From the NCBI RefSeq assembly GCF_003609775.1, contig NZ_AP018049.1, positions 1,364,001 to 1,428,000 of the forward strand: a DNA stretch of 64,000 nt, written 5' to 3'. The position numbers and the translations under genes are program-made. Source of the DNA: Prevotella melaninogenica (GTDB lineage Bacteria; Bacteroidota; Bacteroidia; Bacteroidales; Bacteroidaceae). Shown piece by piece: positions 7,995 to 16,359 of the stretch (positions within the stretch are counted from its first letter, which is position 1; each line of letters opens with the position of its first letter). The notes beneath the pieces are model-generated. The model saw nothing but the letters and a program-made list of their open reading frames with translations. It did no database searches and was not told where the DNA came from.

Positions 7995-9542
7995 ATGACA
8001 GAAGAATTCGAGAACAAAGAAGTTCAGTCTGAGCAGAATGAGAACAGCCGCGACGGCTATTCAGCAGCCGAACAAGGCGGCTATCAAAGAGAGTACCGTG
8101 GCACAGGACGTACACAACGTCCACGTATTCACAGCCAACGCGCTTACAGCAGCGACAAGGCTAATAGCAGTAACGACGAAGGCGGATTCCGTCCTGAGGG
8201 CTTCGGCTCTGGCTTACAGAGTGCAGGTCGTCCACAGCAGGGTGGCTATCGTCCACGTCAGAACAGCTATGGTGGCGGATATAACAACAGCCGTGGTGGC
8301 TATCAGAGTCGTCCACAGCAGGGAGGTTATCGCCCACGTTACAACAATAACGGTGAGGAAGGCGGTTACCAGCCACGCCAGCAGGGTGGATACAACAATC
8401 GTGGTGGATACCAGAGTCGTCCGCAGCAGGGTGGCTATCGTCCACGTTACAACAATGATGAGAATGGCTATCAGCCACAGGCTTATCGTCCACGCTACAA
8501 CGCCCACACTGGTGCTGAGGGCGAGGAGAAAACAAGCTATCAGGCAAATCAGGGAGGTTACCAGCCACGTCAGGGTGGATACCAGCCTCGTCAGCAGGGT
8601 GGTTATCAAAGCCGTGGCGGATACAACAATAACCGTGGTGGTTATAACAATAATCGCGGTGGATACCAGAGCCGTGGTGGATACAACAATAACCGCGGTG
8701 GTTATAACAACCGTGGCGGATACAACCAGGGTGGTTATCGTCAGCACAGTGCTGATTATGATCCAAATGCAAAGTATTCACTCAAAAAGCGTATCGAATA
8801 CAAGGAGGAAAACTTCGATCCAAATGAGCCAATCCGCTTGAACAAGTACCTTGCTAATGCTGGTGTTTGCTCACGTCGTGAGGCTGATGAGTTCATCCTT
8901 TCAGGTGCAGTGACCGTAAATGGCGAAGTTGTAAAAGAGCTCGGTAGCAAGGTTATGCGTACTGATGAGGTGTACTTCCAAGATAAGTTGGTTTCATTGG
9001 AGAAGAAGGTTTACGTTCTTCTGAACAAACCAAAGGACTATGTTACCACAAGCGACGACCCACAGCAGCGTAAGACTGTTATGGACCTCGTGAAGGGTGC
9101 TTGCCCAGAGCGTATCTATCCTGTTGGTCGTCTTGACCGTAACACAACTGGTGTATTGCTCCTTACTAACGATGGTGACCTTGCTTCAAAGCTTACTCAC
9201 CCTAAGTTCTTGAAGAAGAAGGTTTATCACGTATTCCTCGATAAGGCTATTACAGCTAATGACTTGCAGAAGATTTCTGACGGTATTGAGTTGGAAGATG
9301 GCGAGATCAAGGCTGATGCAATCGAGTATGCTGACCCACAGGATCAGACTCAGGTTGGTATTGAGATTCACAGTGGTAAGAACCGCATCGTACGTCGTAT
9401 CTTCGAGAGCCTCGGCTATCGCGTCGTAAAACTCGACCGTGTACAGTTTGCTGGTTTGACTAAGAAGAATGTACGTCGTGGCGATTGGCGCTTCCTCACT
9501 GAGAAGGAAGTTGATATGCTGCGTATGGGTGCGTTTGAATAA
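7995..9542 (+). CDS. rRNA pseudouridine synthase (RluB/RsuA family) with a long Gly/Tyr/Arg/Gln-rich N-terminus
   Basis: The 515-residue protein has two parts. Residues about 20-250 are low complexity, built from repeats such as GGYQSR, GGYRPR and GGYNNR, with many RGG-like triplets. From about residue 279 there is an S4 RNA-binding domain (PIRLNKYLANAGVCSRREADEFI), then a RluB/RsuA-type synthase domain with the motif GRLDRNTTGVLLLTNDG, where Asp381 is the catalytic residue. It isomerises a uridine in rRNA, most likely 23S; the target base cannot be read from sequence. RGG-type tails on RNA enzymes usually add weak, general RNA binding. Repetitive codons also create long false frames on both strands here. 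Confidence 0.88.
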   Translation: MTEEFENKEVQSEQNENSRDGYSAAEQGGYQREYRGTGRTQRPRIHSQRAYSSDKANSSNDEGGFRPEGFGSGLQSAGRPQQGGYRPRQNSYGGGYNNSRGGYQSRPQQGGYRPRYNNNGEEGGYQPRQQGGYNNRGGYQSRPQQGGYRPRYNNDENGYQPQAYRPRYNAHTGAEGEEKTSYQANQGGYQPRQGGYQPRQQGGYQSRGGYNNNRGGYNNNRGGYQSRGGYNNNRGGYNNRGGYNQGGYRQHSADYDPNAKYSLKKRIEYKEENFDPNEPIRLNKYLANAGVCSRREADEFILSGAVTVNGEVVKELGSKVMRTDEVYFQDKLVSLEKKVYVLLNKPKDYVTTSDDPQQRKTVMDLVKGACPERIYPVGRLDRNTTGVLLLTNDGDLASKLTHPKFLKKKVYHVFLDKAITANDLQKISDGIELEDGEIKADAIEYADPQDQTQVGIEIHSGKNRIVRRIFESLGYRVVKLDRVQFAGLTKKNVRRGDWRFLTEKEVDMLRMGAFE

Positions 9543-9551
9543 AATAGTAAC

Positions 9552-9661
9552 CTCCCCAAAGCTCTCAAAAGAAGAGGATATGAGCAACCAAACAATGCTA
9601 CTATTGAAGCATTAAAAAGATTGGTAAACAACATTTCTCTCCTTTTGAAAGATTTGGGGAG
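9552..9661. repeat. 110-bp element with 25-bp imperfect inverted ends
   Basis: The left arm (9552-9576, beginning CTCCCCAAAGCTC) and the right arm (9637-9661, ending TTTGGGGAG) are complementary over 25 bp with three mismatches. The 60-bp middle shows no coding signal. It belongs to the CTCCCC family in a stretched form and fills almost the whole gap between the pseudouridine synthase and asnS, leaving only about 20 bases before the asnS ATG. Confidence 0.65.
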
Positions 9662-9682
9662 TACCTAATTATAATATAGCAA

Positions 9683-11074
9683 ATGAAAAGAACAAAAATC
9701 GTCGATGCACTTGCTTGCACCGATTTTGGTAAGGATATCAACGTAAAGGGTTGGGTTCGCTCTCACAGAAGCAGCAAAGCTGTTGACTTCATCGCCTTGA
9801 ATGATGGTTCTACGATTAAGAACATCCAGGTTGTTGTTGACCCTTCGACTATCGACGAAGACAAGCTGAAGAGCATCACAACGGGTGCTTGTATCAGCGT
9901 TGTTGGTACGCTCGTAGAGAGTCAGGGTGCTGGTCAGACCTCAGAGATTCAGTGCAAGGAGATTGAAATCTACGGTCTCTGCCCAAGCGACTATCCAATG
10001 CAAAAGAAGGGACAGAGTTTTGAGTACATGCGCAAGTATGGTCACATGCGTCTTCGTACCAATACCTTCGGTGCTGTATTCCGTATTCGCCACCACATGG
10101 CTATCGCTATCCATCAGTATTTCCATGAGCATGGTTTCTATTATTTCCATACTCCACTGATTACAGGTAGTGATGCTGAGGGTGCTGGTAATATGTTCCA
10201 GGTGACAACACTCGACCTTGACCGCATTGCAAAGGGTGGTGAGGTTGATTATAATGCTGACTTCTTCGGAAAGCGTACAAACCTTACGGTATCAGGACAG
10301 TTGGAGGGTGAGTTAGGTGCTACTGCACTCGGTGCTATCTACACCTTCGGTCCAACCTTCCGTGCTGAGAATTCAAATACTCCACGCCACTTGGCAGAGT
10401 TCTGGATGGTTGAGCCAGAGGTTGCCTTCATCGACCAGAAAGAATTGATGGACCTTGAAGAAGACTTCATCAAGTACTGCGTTCGCTGGGCATTGGAGCA
10501 CTGTAAGGATGACCTTGAGTTCCTCAACAAGATGATTGACAAGGAACTTATCGCTCGTTTGGAGGGTGTATTGAAGGAAGACTTCGCTCGCCTTACCTAT
10601 ACAGAGGGTATCGAGATTCTGCAGAAGGCTGTTGCTGATGGCGTGAAGTTTGAGTTCCCAATCACTCATTGGGGTATGGACCTCAGCAGTGAACACGAGC
10701 GTTACCTCGTTGAGGAGCACTTCAAGCGTCCTGTCATCATGACCGATTATCCAAGCGAAATCAAGTCGTTCTACATGAAGAAGAATGAAGACGGCAAGAC
10801 AATGCAGGGTACTGATGTTCTCTTCCCACGTATCGGTGAGATTATCGGTGGTTCTGTCCGTGAGGAGAACTATGACAAACTGGTCCAGGAGATTGAAAGC
10901 CGTGGTATGAAGCGTGAGATTTACGATTGGTACCTTGATACTCGTAAGTACGGAACCTGCCCACATGGTGGTTTCGGTCTCGGCTTCGAGCGTCTCATCC
11001 TCTTCGTTACTGGTATGCAGAACATCCGTGACGTAATCCCATTCGCACGTACTCCAAAGAACGCAGAGTTCTAA
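9683..11074 (+). CDS. asnS: Asparaginyl-tRNA synthetase
   Basis: This 463-residue class IIb synthetase charges tRNA-Asn using ATP. The N-terminal OB-fold anticodon-binding domain covers about residues 10-110 ([22 protein letters not shown]). The catalytic core includes motif 2 around residues 222-246 ([21 protein letters not shown]) and motif 3 around 431-441 ([11 protein letters not shown]). The length and the arrangement with [14 protein letters not shown] match bacterial AsnRS rather than AspRS. It follows the pseudouridine synthase in the same direction, separated by a palindromic repeat. A strong terminator follows. Confidence 0.95.
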   Translation: MKRTKIVDALACTDFGKDINVKGWVRSHRSSKAVDFIALNDGSTIKNIQVVVDPSTIDEDKLKSITTGACISVVGTLVESQGAGQTSEIQCKEIEIYGLCPSDYPMQKKGQSFEYMRKYGHMRLRTNTFGAVFRIRHHMAIAIHQYFHEHGFYYFHTPLITGSDAEGAGNMFQVTTLDLDRIAKGGEVDYNADFFGKRTNLTVSGQLEGELGATALGAIYTFGPTFRAENSNTPRHLAEFWMVEPEVAFIDQKELMDLEEDFIKYCVRWALEHCKDDLEFLNKMIDKELIARLEGVLKEDFARLTYTEGIEILQKAVADGVKFEFPITHWGMDLSSEHERYLVEEHFKRPVIMTDYPSEIKSFYMKKNEDGKTMQGTDVLFPRIGEIIGGSVREENYDKLVQEIESRGMKREIYDWYLDTRKYGTCPHGGFGLGFERLILFVTGMQNIRDVIPFARTPKNAEF

Positions 11075-11084
11075 CATAAAACAC

Positions 11085-11120
11085 AAAAGGCGACTATCCT
11101 CCAAAAGATAGTCGCTTTTT
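11085..11120 (+). terminator. Intrinsic terminator of asnS
   Basis: GCGACTATC (11090-11098) pairs with GATAGTCGC (11107-11115) around an 8-base loop, preceded by AAAA and followed by TTTTT. Confidence 0.85.
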
Positions 11121-11177
11121 ATTTACTTATAAGAACACTCCCGACGAAACCTAAACATAACACGTACATAAAAATAA

Positions 11178-11855
11178 ATTATCAAAAAACTAAAAAGAAT
11201 CCCACCAAACCTTCTCTTACTGTGCCTTATTCTCTTAGTAAGCTGCTCTACTGACTCCTTCCAAGACGAGGACATATCGTTACGTAACTTGCATGAGGGC
11301 GACCTCATGTTTGTTGTGAAGGAAACAAGCAACCCTATCACAGATGCAACGCAAGGTATTAATGGACTAAAGATTGACCACGTGGCAATCTTCCATCATA
11401 CGGATAGTGCCGATTATGCTTTAGAAGCTTATGGCAAAGCGGTGTCACTTACGCCTCTTACCAACTTCCTTAATCGTTCAAAATGGAAAGATGGAAAACC
11501 GCACATTGCTGTAGGTAGAGTAATTGTTGATTGTGATATGAATACTTCTATGAAGCAAGCATTAAGCTACCTCGGTCGCCCATACGATCGTTTCTACATG
11601 CCCGATGACAAAGAAATCTATTGTAGCGAATTGATTCAGAAATCATTTGTCGATCACCACGGCTTACCTATTTTCTCAACAATCCCTATGTCCTTCCACG
11701 ATAACAACGGAAAAATCTTGGATGCTTGGACTCAATTCTATGCCTTCTATCATCGTGAAGTACCAGAAGGAGAACCCGGAACAAACCCAGGACAACTGTC
11801 ACGTGACAAAGCTGTAAAGGTTACTTACGAATTCGATACTCCATCTGCAAAATAA
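11178..11855 (+). CDS. YiiX/YebB-like papain-fold lipoprotein (NlpC/P60 superfamily), no usual start codon
   Basis: From the TTG at 11289 the frame gives 188 residues, but it continues upstream without a stop to 11178. The extra part encodes a textbook lipoprotein signal: basic residues, then LLLLCLILLVSC followed by Ser-Thr-Asp. That strongly suggests the real protein starts near 11178, yet this stretch has no ATG, GTG or TTG; ATT at 11178 is the most upstream candidate. The mature part matches permuted papain-like proteins: His in IDHVAIFHH and Cys in IYCSELIQKSF are the likely catalytic pair. Such enzymes act on amide or ester bonds in the envelope; the substrate is unknown. It stands alone. 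Confidence 0.75.
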   Translation: MIKKLKRIPPNLLLLCLILLVSCSTDSFQDEDISLRNLHEGDLMFVVKETSNPITDATQGINGLKIDHVAIFHHTDSADYALEAYGKAVSLTPLTNFLNRSKWKDGKPHIAVGRVIVDCDMNTSMKQALSYLGRPYDRFYMPDDKEIYCSELIQKSFVDHHGLPIFSTIPMSFHDNNGKILDAWTQFYAFYHREVPEGEPGTNPGQLSRDKAVKVTYEFDTPSAK

Positions 11856-11936
11856 ATTATTCGTTGGGAGTGTTCTTCGCTATACCATAATACTATCAAA
11901 GAGTTAAGCTTAAACCCAAATATAAGTATAAAATAG

Positions 11937-12021
11937 TTTGCTGTCATTTTAACATTTCTCATTAAACTCCTATATATTAAGCATTTAAGAACTCATAAAG
12001 AGTGACAGGAATGACAGCAAA
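11937..12021. repeat. TTTGCTGTCATT palindromic element, copy A
   Basis: TTTGCTGTCATT (11937-11948) is repeated exactly in inverse at 12010-12021, giving an 85-bp element with perfect 12-bp inverted ends. A second motif, GTGACAGG, lies just inside the right end. Similar elements occur at 20281, 31703 and 35423. The rest of the 11856-12120 gap holds only an ATTTGGGTTTAA-like motif in reverse (about 11911-11922). Confidence 0.75.
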
Positions 12022-12120
12022 TTAATTCACATACAAACCCATCTAATCTACGTATCACTTACCTATCAACTATCGAACTTCGTTAAAGAAAAATCTTTCA
12101 AGCTATATCTCCAAAAAGAC

Positions 12121-12151
12121 TTGACATGAAACATTATATTTTCTATTTTTG
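12121..12151 (+). promoter_or_regulatory. Predicted promoter of the 181-residue barrel protein
   Basis: A -7 box TATTTTTG (12144-12151) follows TTGACA (12121-12126) after 17 bases. The -7 box fits the Bacteroidota form; the -33 element is atypical. The ATG at 12188 is 36 bases downstream. Confidence 0.45.
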
Positions 12152-12187
12152 TAACGAGTATTAATTATTTAATTAAATCCTATTACA

Positions 12188-12733
12188 ATGAGAAAACTAT
12201 CTTACGTAGAGTTTCTTGTTTCAAAAACGAGACAAAGACTTATTCTTCTTTTCCTATTACTAATTCCAATAGCAGCATTCTCACAGAAAGGGACATTTAG
12301 GACCTTAATGCAGGTTCAAGGTTCAGCACTTCCAAAACAGTTTAAGCCCTACGAACTTTGTTGCGACTTAGGTTACAATATTACCGATAACCTATATGCA
12401 GACCTTAGGTATGAGAACGCTATCGCTCTTTTTAAAGAGAATGGAGTTAAAGACTATGCTCATAGTCACATCGTAGGCTTAAATCTTGGCTACGTAGTCT
12501 ATCACTCAGAGAATTGTAATATTGGGGCACAAATTGGATATGGCAGCAATATGAAACGAAAAAACAGTGATTGGAAATATGACTACTATGAGGCAATGGC
12601 ATTCACCGACTTAGGAACATGCAAAATTAAGCCAAGATTCGGATTGGGCGTCCGCCATTACAACTCACGAACAAATCTCTACAAAGAAAGAACTATCGGA
12701 TTTGCAAGTATCGGATTTGGAATTAATTGGTAA
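12188..12733 (+). CDS. Putative outer-membrane beta-barrel protein
   Basis: The 181-residue protein has a long N-region followed by the hydrophobic stretch LILLFLLLIPIAAFSQ, a signal peptide with cleavage near residue 34. The mature part alternates hydrophobic and polar residues in strands rich in Tyr and Gly (LCCDLGYNITDNLYADLRYE, VGLNLGYVVYHSENCNIGAQIGYG) and ends in Trp (IGFGINW), as in small barrels. No closer family could be named. It is monocistronic, flanked by palindromic repeats on both sides. Confidence 0.6.
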   Translation: MRKLSYVEFLVSKTRQRLILLFLLLIPIAAFSQKGTFRTLMQVQGSALPKQFKPYELCCDLGYNITDNLYADLRYENAIALFKENGVKDYAHSHIVGLNLGYVVYHSENCNIGAQIGYGSNMKRKNSDWKYDYYEAMAFTDLGTCKIKPRFGLGVRHYNSRTNLYKERTIGFASIGFGINW

Positions 12734-12832
12734 TAACATACCTCATAATTATCCTATAGCTTCACTGAAAACGCAGGTTATTCTACAAGTTACTTCCTAC
12801 TACAAAGAGTCATTTGCATAGAGAGTTTACCC

Positions 12833-12898
12833 TCCACACCATTGGTGCTAAGCATCCGCACAATATGTGCTGGGCATTAACACATAACTTATAAACCA
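12833..12898. repeat. 22-bp tandem palindromic repeat, locus 1
   Basis: Units begin TCCACAC (12833), TCCGCAC (12855) and TTAACAC (12877), exactly 22 bp apart. The middle unit reads TCCGCACAATATGTGC and is palindromic. It belongs to the five-locus family described in the findings. The rest of the 12734-13052 gap contains an ATTTGGGTTAAA motif near 12978 and the hairpin at 12998. Confidence 0.7.
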
Positions 12899-12997
12899 TA
12901 ATGAGAATTCTCATTCAGCGGTACACAGAGTTTTATTGACATTGAATTTTTCACCAGTCTGCAAAATAAAAGAGAGATTTGGGTTAAATGAAACAAC

Positions 12998-13040
12998 ATT
13001 ATAAATTAATAAGTGCCGAAAGCACTTATTAATTTATAAT
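12998..13040 (-). terminator. Perfect 19-bp hairpin, terminator of the Tyr/Gly-repeat gene
   Basis: Bases 12998-13016 and 13022-13040 are fully complementary around the loop CGAAA/TTTCG. It begins 12 bases past the stop of the gene on the - strand. Its stem is AT-rich at the base and GC-rich near the loop. Confidence 0.7.
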
Positions 13041-13052
13041 AACCACACAAGC

Positions 13053-13517
13053 CTACTCATTTTCCTCACTCTCTTCATCTTCCTCATAAGTGGACTTACC
13101 ATCTAAGTAGCCTTCATCATAGCCTTCTTCGTAACCCTCCTGATACTTTGTTTCTAAATAATTATCATAGTTATTTGAATCATCATATCTGGCACCATAA
13201 GCATATCCTTTTCTCCCATCTTCCCTACCTTGATCATAACCATCAGAGTATCCTTCATCATAAGCGTCATCTGAAGTACTATACCCACTACTATAATTCA
13301 CAGATTGACTTGGCACTACAGAAGGAACTGAGTATGAGTGGCTACTGTCTCTTATAGATATGCTATCAATTATAGGCAAGAGGGTATCTACTTGAGAAGC
13401 TGGTACTACCTCTCTACTCCTACCAGAACAATTATTAATAATAATCATACCAATACAAACAATAGCACCAAAACCTATTAAGACTGAATAAGTCCCACAT
13501 CCTTCATTGTTTTCCAC
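13053..13517 (-). CDS. Small membrane-anchored protein with Tyr-Gly-Asp/Glu repeats
   Basis: Not a recognised family. The 154-residue protein starts at GTG 13517 (a stop lies two codons upstream and no ATG is available). Residues about 10-28 form one transmembrane helix (YSVLIGFGAIVCIGMIIIN). A Ser/Val-rich linker follows. The second half is built of short repeats of the form EGYxDGYDxGxxDG and ends in a run of Glu and Asp (EEDEESEEN). The single helix and polar tail suggest an inner-membrane anchor with an exposed acidic repeat region. Regularly spaced Gly and acidic residues might bind cations, but that is only a guess. It is monocistronic with its own terminator. Confidence 0.6.
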   Translation of the reverse strand: MENNEGCGTYSVLIGFGAIVCIGMIIINNCSGRSREVVPASQVDTLLPIIDSISIRDSSHSYSVPSVVPSQSVNYSSGYSTSDDAYDEGYSDGYDQGREDGRKGYAYGARYDDSNNYDNYLETKYQEGYEEGYDEGYLDGKSTYEEDEESEENE

Positions 13518-13776
13518 TACTTAAAGTCTATTTAAAAATTCTGATTCACTAAGTAATTCTATGTCATGCCTTTCTCAAGAATTTGTAATGCCTTTTTGCT
13601 TACCACTCATTCCAGAATTACTAAGTGCAAAGTTATAGAAAAAATATAAATGATAGATAATTATAGTAGATTTTAGGTGTAATGGACATTTGGTAAGATA
13701 GTCATTCCATCCTACCAAATATCCATTACACAAAAAACTTTACCAGATAGCAATAACATTACAACTTGGTTAGACC

Positions 13777-14961
13777 TTATTTCAGATACAGTTTAACAGT
13801 TTCATAAATTCGCTCACCACGCAAACCCTTAGCAAGAATATTTCCTTCTGGATCTATGAGTAAGATTTCTGGGATAGAAATAATACCATACGATTCTAAA
13901 ACACGAGAACGCTGTTCCTTTGGTAATAGAAGATGATTCCACGTAGCCTTATCTGCGTCTATCGCTTTTAGCCACTCAGCCTTATGAAGATCAGTAGACA
14001 CACCTAACACTACAAAACCCTTAGACTTAAACTCATCGTATGCTTTACGAATATTGGGCGTTTCCTTACGACACCATTTGCAACTTGAACTCCAAAAATC
14101 TATCAACACGTACTTTCCACGAAAATCATTTAGACTAATATGTTTCCCAGCCTCATCTACACCGACTATACTTGGTGCCTTCTGCCCAATAAGTGTGCTT
14201 TTTGCTTTCACCACCTTCTTAAAAGCCAGTCGATAATAATGAGAATCATGCAAGTCTGAACCAAATCCTTGTAACATACGTTCTGCCTCCTCTACCTTTG
14301 CTTTTGTATCAAGTTTAGAATGCTGCAGTTTATATGTATAATAGAGGTAAATCCCAAAAGGGGTGCCACGCTGTGCAGTAATCTGTGTATCAAACCAAGA
14401 GCGTAGTTGTTTGTAAGCATTATTATAGATAGGAGCAGTTGTTCTCTTTATTTCTTCCATTTCCCTGGTATCATTCTTTTCTCTCGCAGCATAGAACACC
14501 TGATCAAGCGAGTCAAGAAGTTGTTTTTGCCCTACTCTATCACGCTCTTTCACAAACTTTTCATAAAGAGCCTGAAAAGTAGAACTACTTGATTCAACTT
14601 TTATACCCTTTGATGAGCTGAGAGAAAAAGTGAAATCATTTACGCCATTAGAAGGAAAAATGTAACAACCTTGCAAGAAAGCTGCCTCCATATCCGTCTT
14701 CTCTGACACTGGTGTGATAAAAAGTAATTGAGAAGTCAACGTATCATTATAATAACTAAAAGCCTTGTCTACAACCTTTATAGAATCAAGTGGAAGCAAA
14801 TAAACATTTTGTTCATCGTAAACAGAAAAAACATAGAGTTGCTTAATTGCAGGATTAGAAACACGACCCACAAGGGTTACACCCTTAGATTGAATAAACA
14901 AACTAAAGAATAGTAAAAGGAATAGAAGTCCATCTCTACGTAGCATAATATTATCTTTCAT
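13777..14961 (-). CDS. TlpA/ResA-like thiol-disulfide oxidoreductase with DUF4369-type N-domain
   Basis: The 394-residue protein has a signal peptide or anchor (LLFLLLFFSLFIQS, residues 12-25). The N-terminal half is of the kind often paired with thioredoxins in Bacteroidota (DUF4369-like, about 28-125), followed by a helical region. A thioredoxin domain starts near residue 255, with the active site CKWC at Cys294/Cys297 and the cis-Pro segment ISIPEILLID. It should act in the periplasm as a disulfide reductase or isomerase. It is the third gene of the SusC-SusD operon and its ATG overlaps the end of the SusD gene by 11 bases, so the products probably work on the same imported substrate or on folding of that system. 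Confidence 0.85.
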   Translation of the reverse strand: MKDNIMLRRDGLLFLLLFFSLFIQSKGVTLVGRVSNPAIKQLYVFSVYDEQNVYLLPLDSIKVVDKAFSYYNDTLTSQLLFITPVSEKTDMEAAFLQGCYIFPSNGVNDFTFSLSSSKGIKVESSSSTFQALYEKFVKERDRVGQKQLLDSLDQVFYAAREKNDTREMEEIKRTTAPIYNNAYKQLRSWFDTQITAQRGTPFGIYLYYTYKLQHSKLDTKAKVEEAERMLQGFGSDLHDSHYYRLAFKKVVKAKSTLIGQKAPSIVGVDEAGKHISLNDFRGKYVLIDFWSSSCKWCRKETPNIRKAYDEFKSKGFVVLGVSTDLHKAEWLKAIDADKATWNHLLLPKEQRSRVLESYGIISIPEILLIDPEGNILAKGLRGERIYETVKLYLK

Positions 14962-16348
14962 TTTGCTTCATTGAATTCTTATTAAATCTCATGACTTTTG
15001 CAGGTATAGGAAGTACGTAAAGAGGAGAATTGGGTTCCAAACTAAACGTACCTTCGCCTGTAACATGAGTTACAGTCTTTGCAAACTGTGATTCTTGATT
15101 CAACCGTTTCAGATCAATATACCTCACCATACCAGACATTGCAAGCTCGCGTCTGCGCTCCTCAAGCACTTTCTGCAAAGCATCGTTCCTATCGGTTGCA
15201 ACAACATCTGTGTTATTTTTGATTCGATTATCACGCAACTTATTGATAAGAGTCATTGCACGCTCAACAGACCCCTCCCGAGCTTCGCATTCTGCCGCTA
15301 TAAGATAGATCTCAGGAGAAGATACTGCTAAATTCGCACGTAAGTAAGGAGCCCATACATATTTATCTGTTGGAATATTACGAAAGTTCTTTGTAAAATA
15401 AATTTGAAGTCGCATATCATCCTCTGAAAAGAGGCTAATAAGTTCGTCAGAGCCAAAGACCTTAGAACTCAATCCATACACGTATGGTGCAAACTTGATA
15501 TAGATATTTTCAGGATTATCAATATCTTGCGGAACATTGGTACGTCCTATAGAACTTTGTACTTTTACCACTGCATACTTCTTCAAATCTAATAAAGAAT
15601 TGTTTATTGCCAGCACTTCGTTTGCAGCCTTTAAAGCCTCAGTATAATTACCCATATATAAATACATTTTAGCTAAGATGCCATACCCTGCTGCCTTTGA
15701 TGCTCTAAAAGCATTTCCTTTAGGTTGTACTGGTAAGTTTGGCAAGGCAGCTTGTAAGTCAGACTGAATCTGTGCATAAACATCTTTCACACTTGCCCTG
15801 ACAAGGTCTTTCTTAGAAATATCTTCATCCAAGATTAAAGGTACACCAGGATCGGTTTCAGCTGTACGCACATCATAGTGTTTTGCATAACCATTGACAA
15901 GATAAAGATATTCCAAGGCTCTACTTATCAATGCTTCTGCTTGAATAGAATGTTTTTGTTGTTCACTTGGTCCTTCCGCATTCATGATATTGTCTATAAC
16001 CGTATTGTAATAATAAATTCGATTATAAGAAGCAAACCAAAAACCATCATCTTGTGCCTCCCCAAAAACATCTTTCTTAAAGAGATAAAGATTGAGGATA
16101 GACTGTTCAACACTATTTAAGCCTGGCGTAGCAGTTCCTTGTGCAACATCTGGAAGATACACATCATCCGTTAAATACGTAGGATAAGTATCTGAGACTT
16201 TCTGTACACTCTCATAATTCAGTAACGTTTCATAATCCGTTACTGTCTTAGGGATTTTCTCACCTTTAGGCTTTATATCAAGAAAATCATTGCAACCTGT
16301 CAGCATAACTACAACACAGATTGCCAATATTGTCGTAACTTTCTTCAT
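14951..16348 (-). CDS. SusD/RagB family outer-membrane lipoprotein
   Basis: A 465-residue protein with a lipoprotein signal ending in Leu-Thr-Gly-Cys (Cys19). It is followed by DFLDIKPKGEKIPKTVTDYE, the usual SusD N-terminal signature. TPR-like helices fill the middle (RASKAAGYGILAKMYLYMGNYTEALKAANEVL), and the C-terminal part contains LEERRRELAMSGMVRYIDLKRLN, a classic RagB/SusD motif. It forms the surface lid over the SusC pore and captures the substrate. The substrate is unknown: no glycoside hydrolase, lyase or sulfatase lies nearby. It is encoded 11 bases after the SusC gene. Confidence 0.93.
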   Translation of the reverse strand: MKKVTTILAICVVVMLTGCNDFLDIKPKGEKIPKTVTDYETLLNYESVQKVSDTYPTYLTDDVYLPDVAQGTATPGLNSVEQSILNLYLFKKDVFGEAQDDGFWFASYNRIYYYNTVIDNIMNAEGPSEQQKHSIQAEALISRALEYLYLVNGYAKHYDVRTAETDPGVPLILDEDISKKDLVRASVKDVYAQIQSDLQAALPNLPVQPKGNAFRASKAAGYGILAKMYLYMGNYTEALKAANEVLAINNSLLDLKKYAVVKVQSSIGRTNVPQDIDNPENIYIKFAPYVYGLSSKVFGSDELISLFSEDDMRLQIYFTKNFRNIPTDKYVWAPYLRANLAVSSPEIYLIAAECEAREGSVERAMTLINKLRDNRIKNNTDVVATDRNDALQKVLEERRRELAMSGMVRYIDLKRLNQESQFAKTVTHVTGEGTFSLEPNSPLYVLPIPAKVMRFNKNSMKQNER

Positions 16349-16359
16349 TTCTAATTAAT

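Noticed and set aside
8161..8841. Long open frames on both strands inside the pseudouridine synthase gene (up to 267 codons)
   Set aside because: They mirror the GGYxxR codon repeats of the real frame, have no domain or signal and consist of low-complexity Val/Thr/His runs.
12121..12126. TTGACA as a sigma-70 type -35 box
   Set aside because: The genome clearly uses TTTG/TAnnTTTG promoters; the match is probably a coincidence although the spacing is 17 bases.
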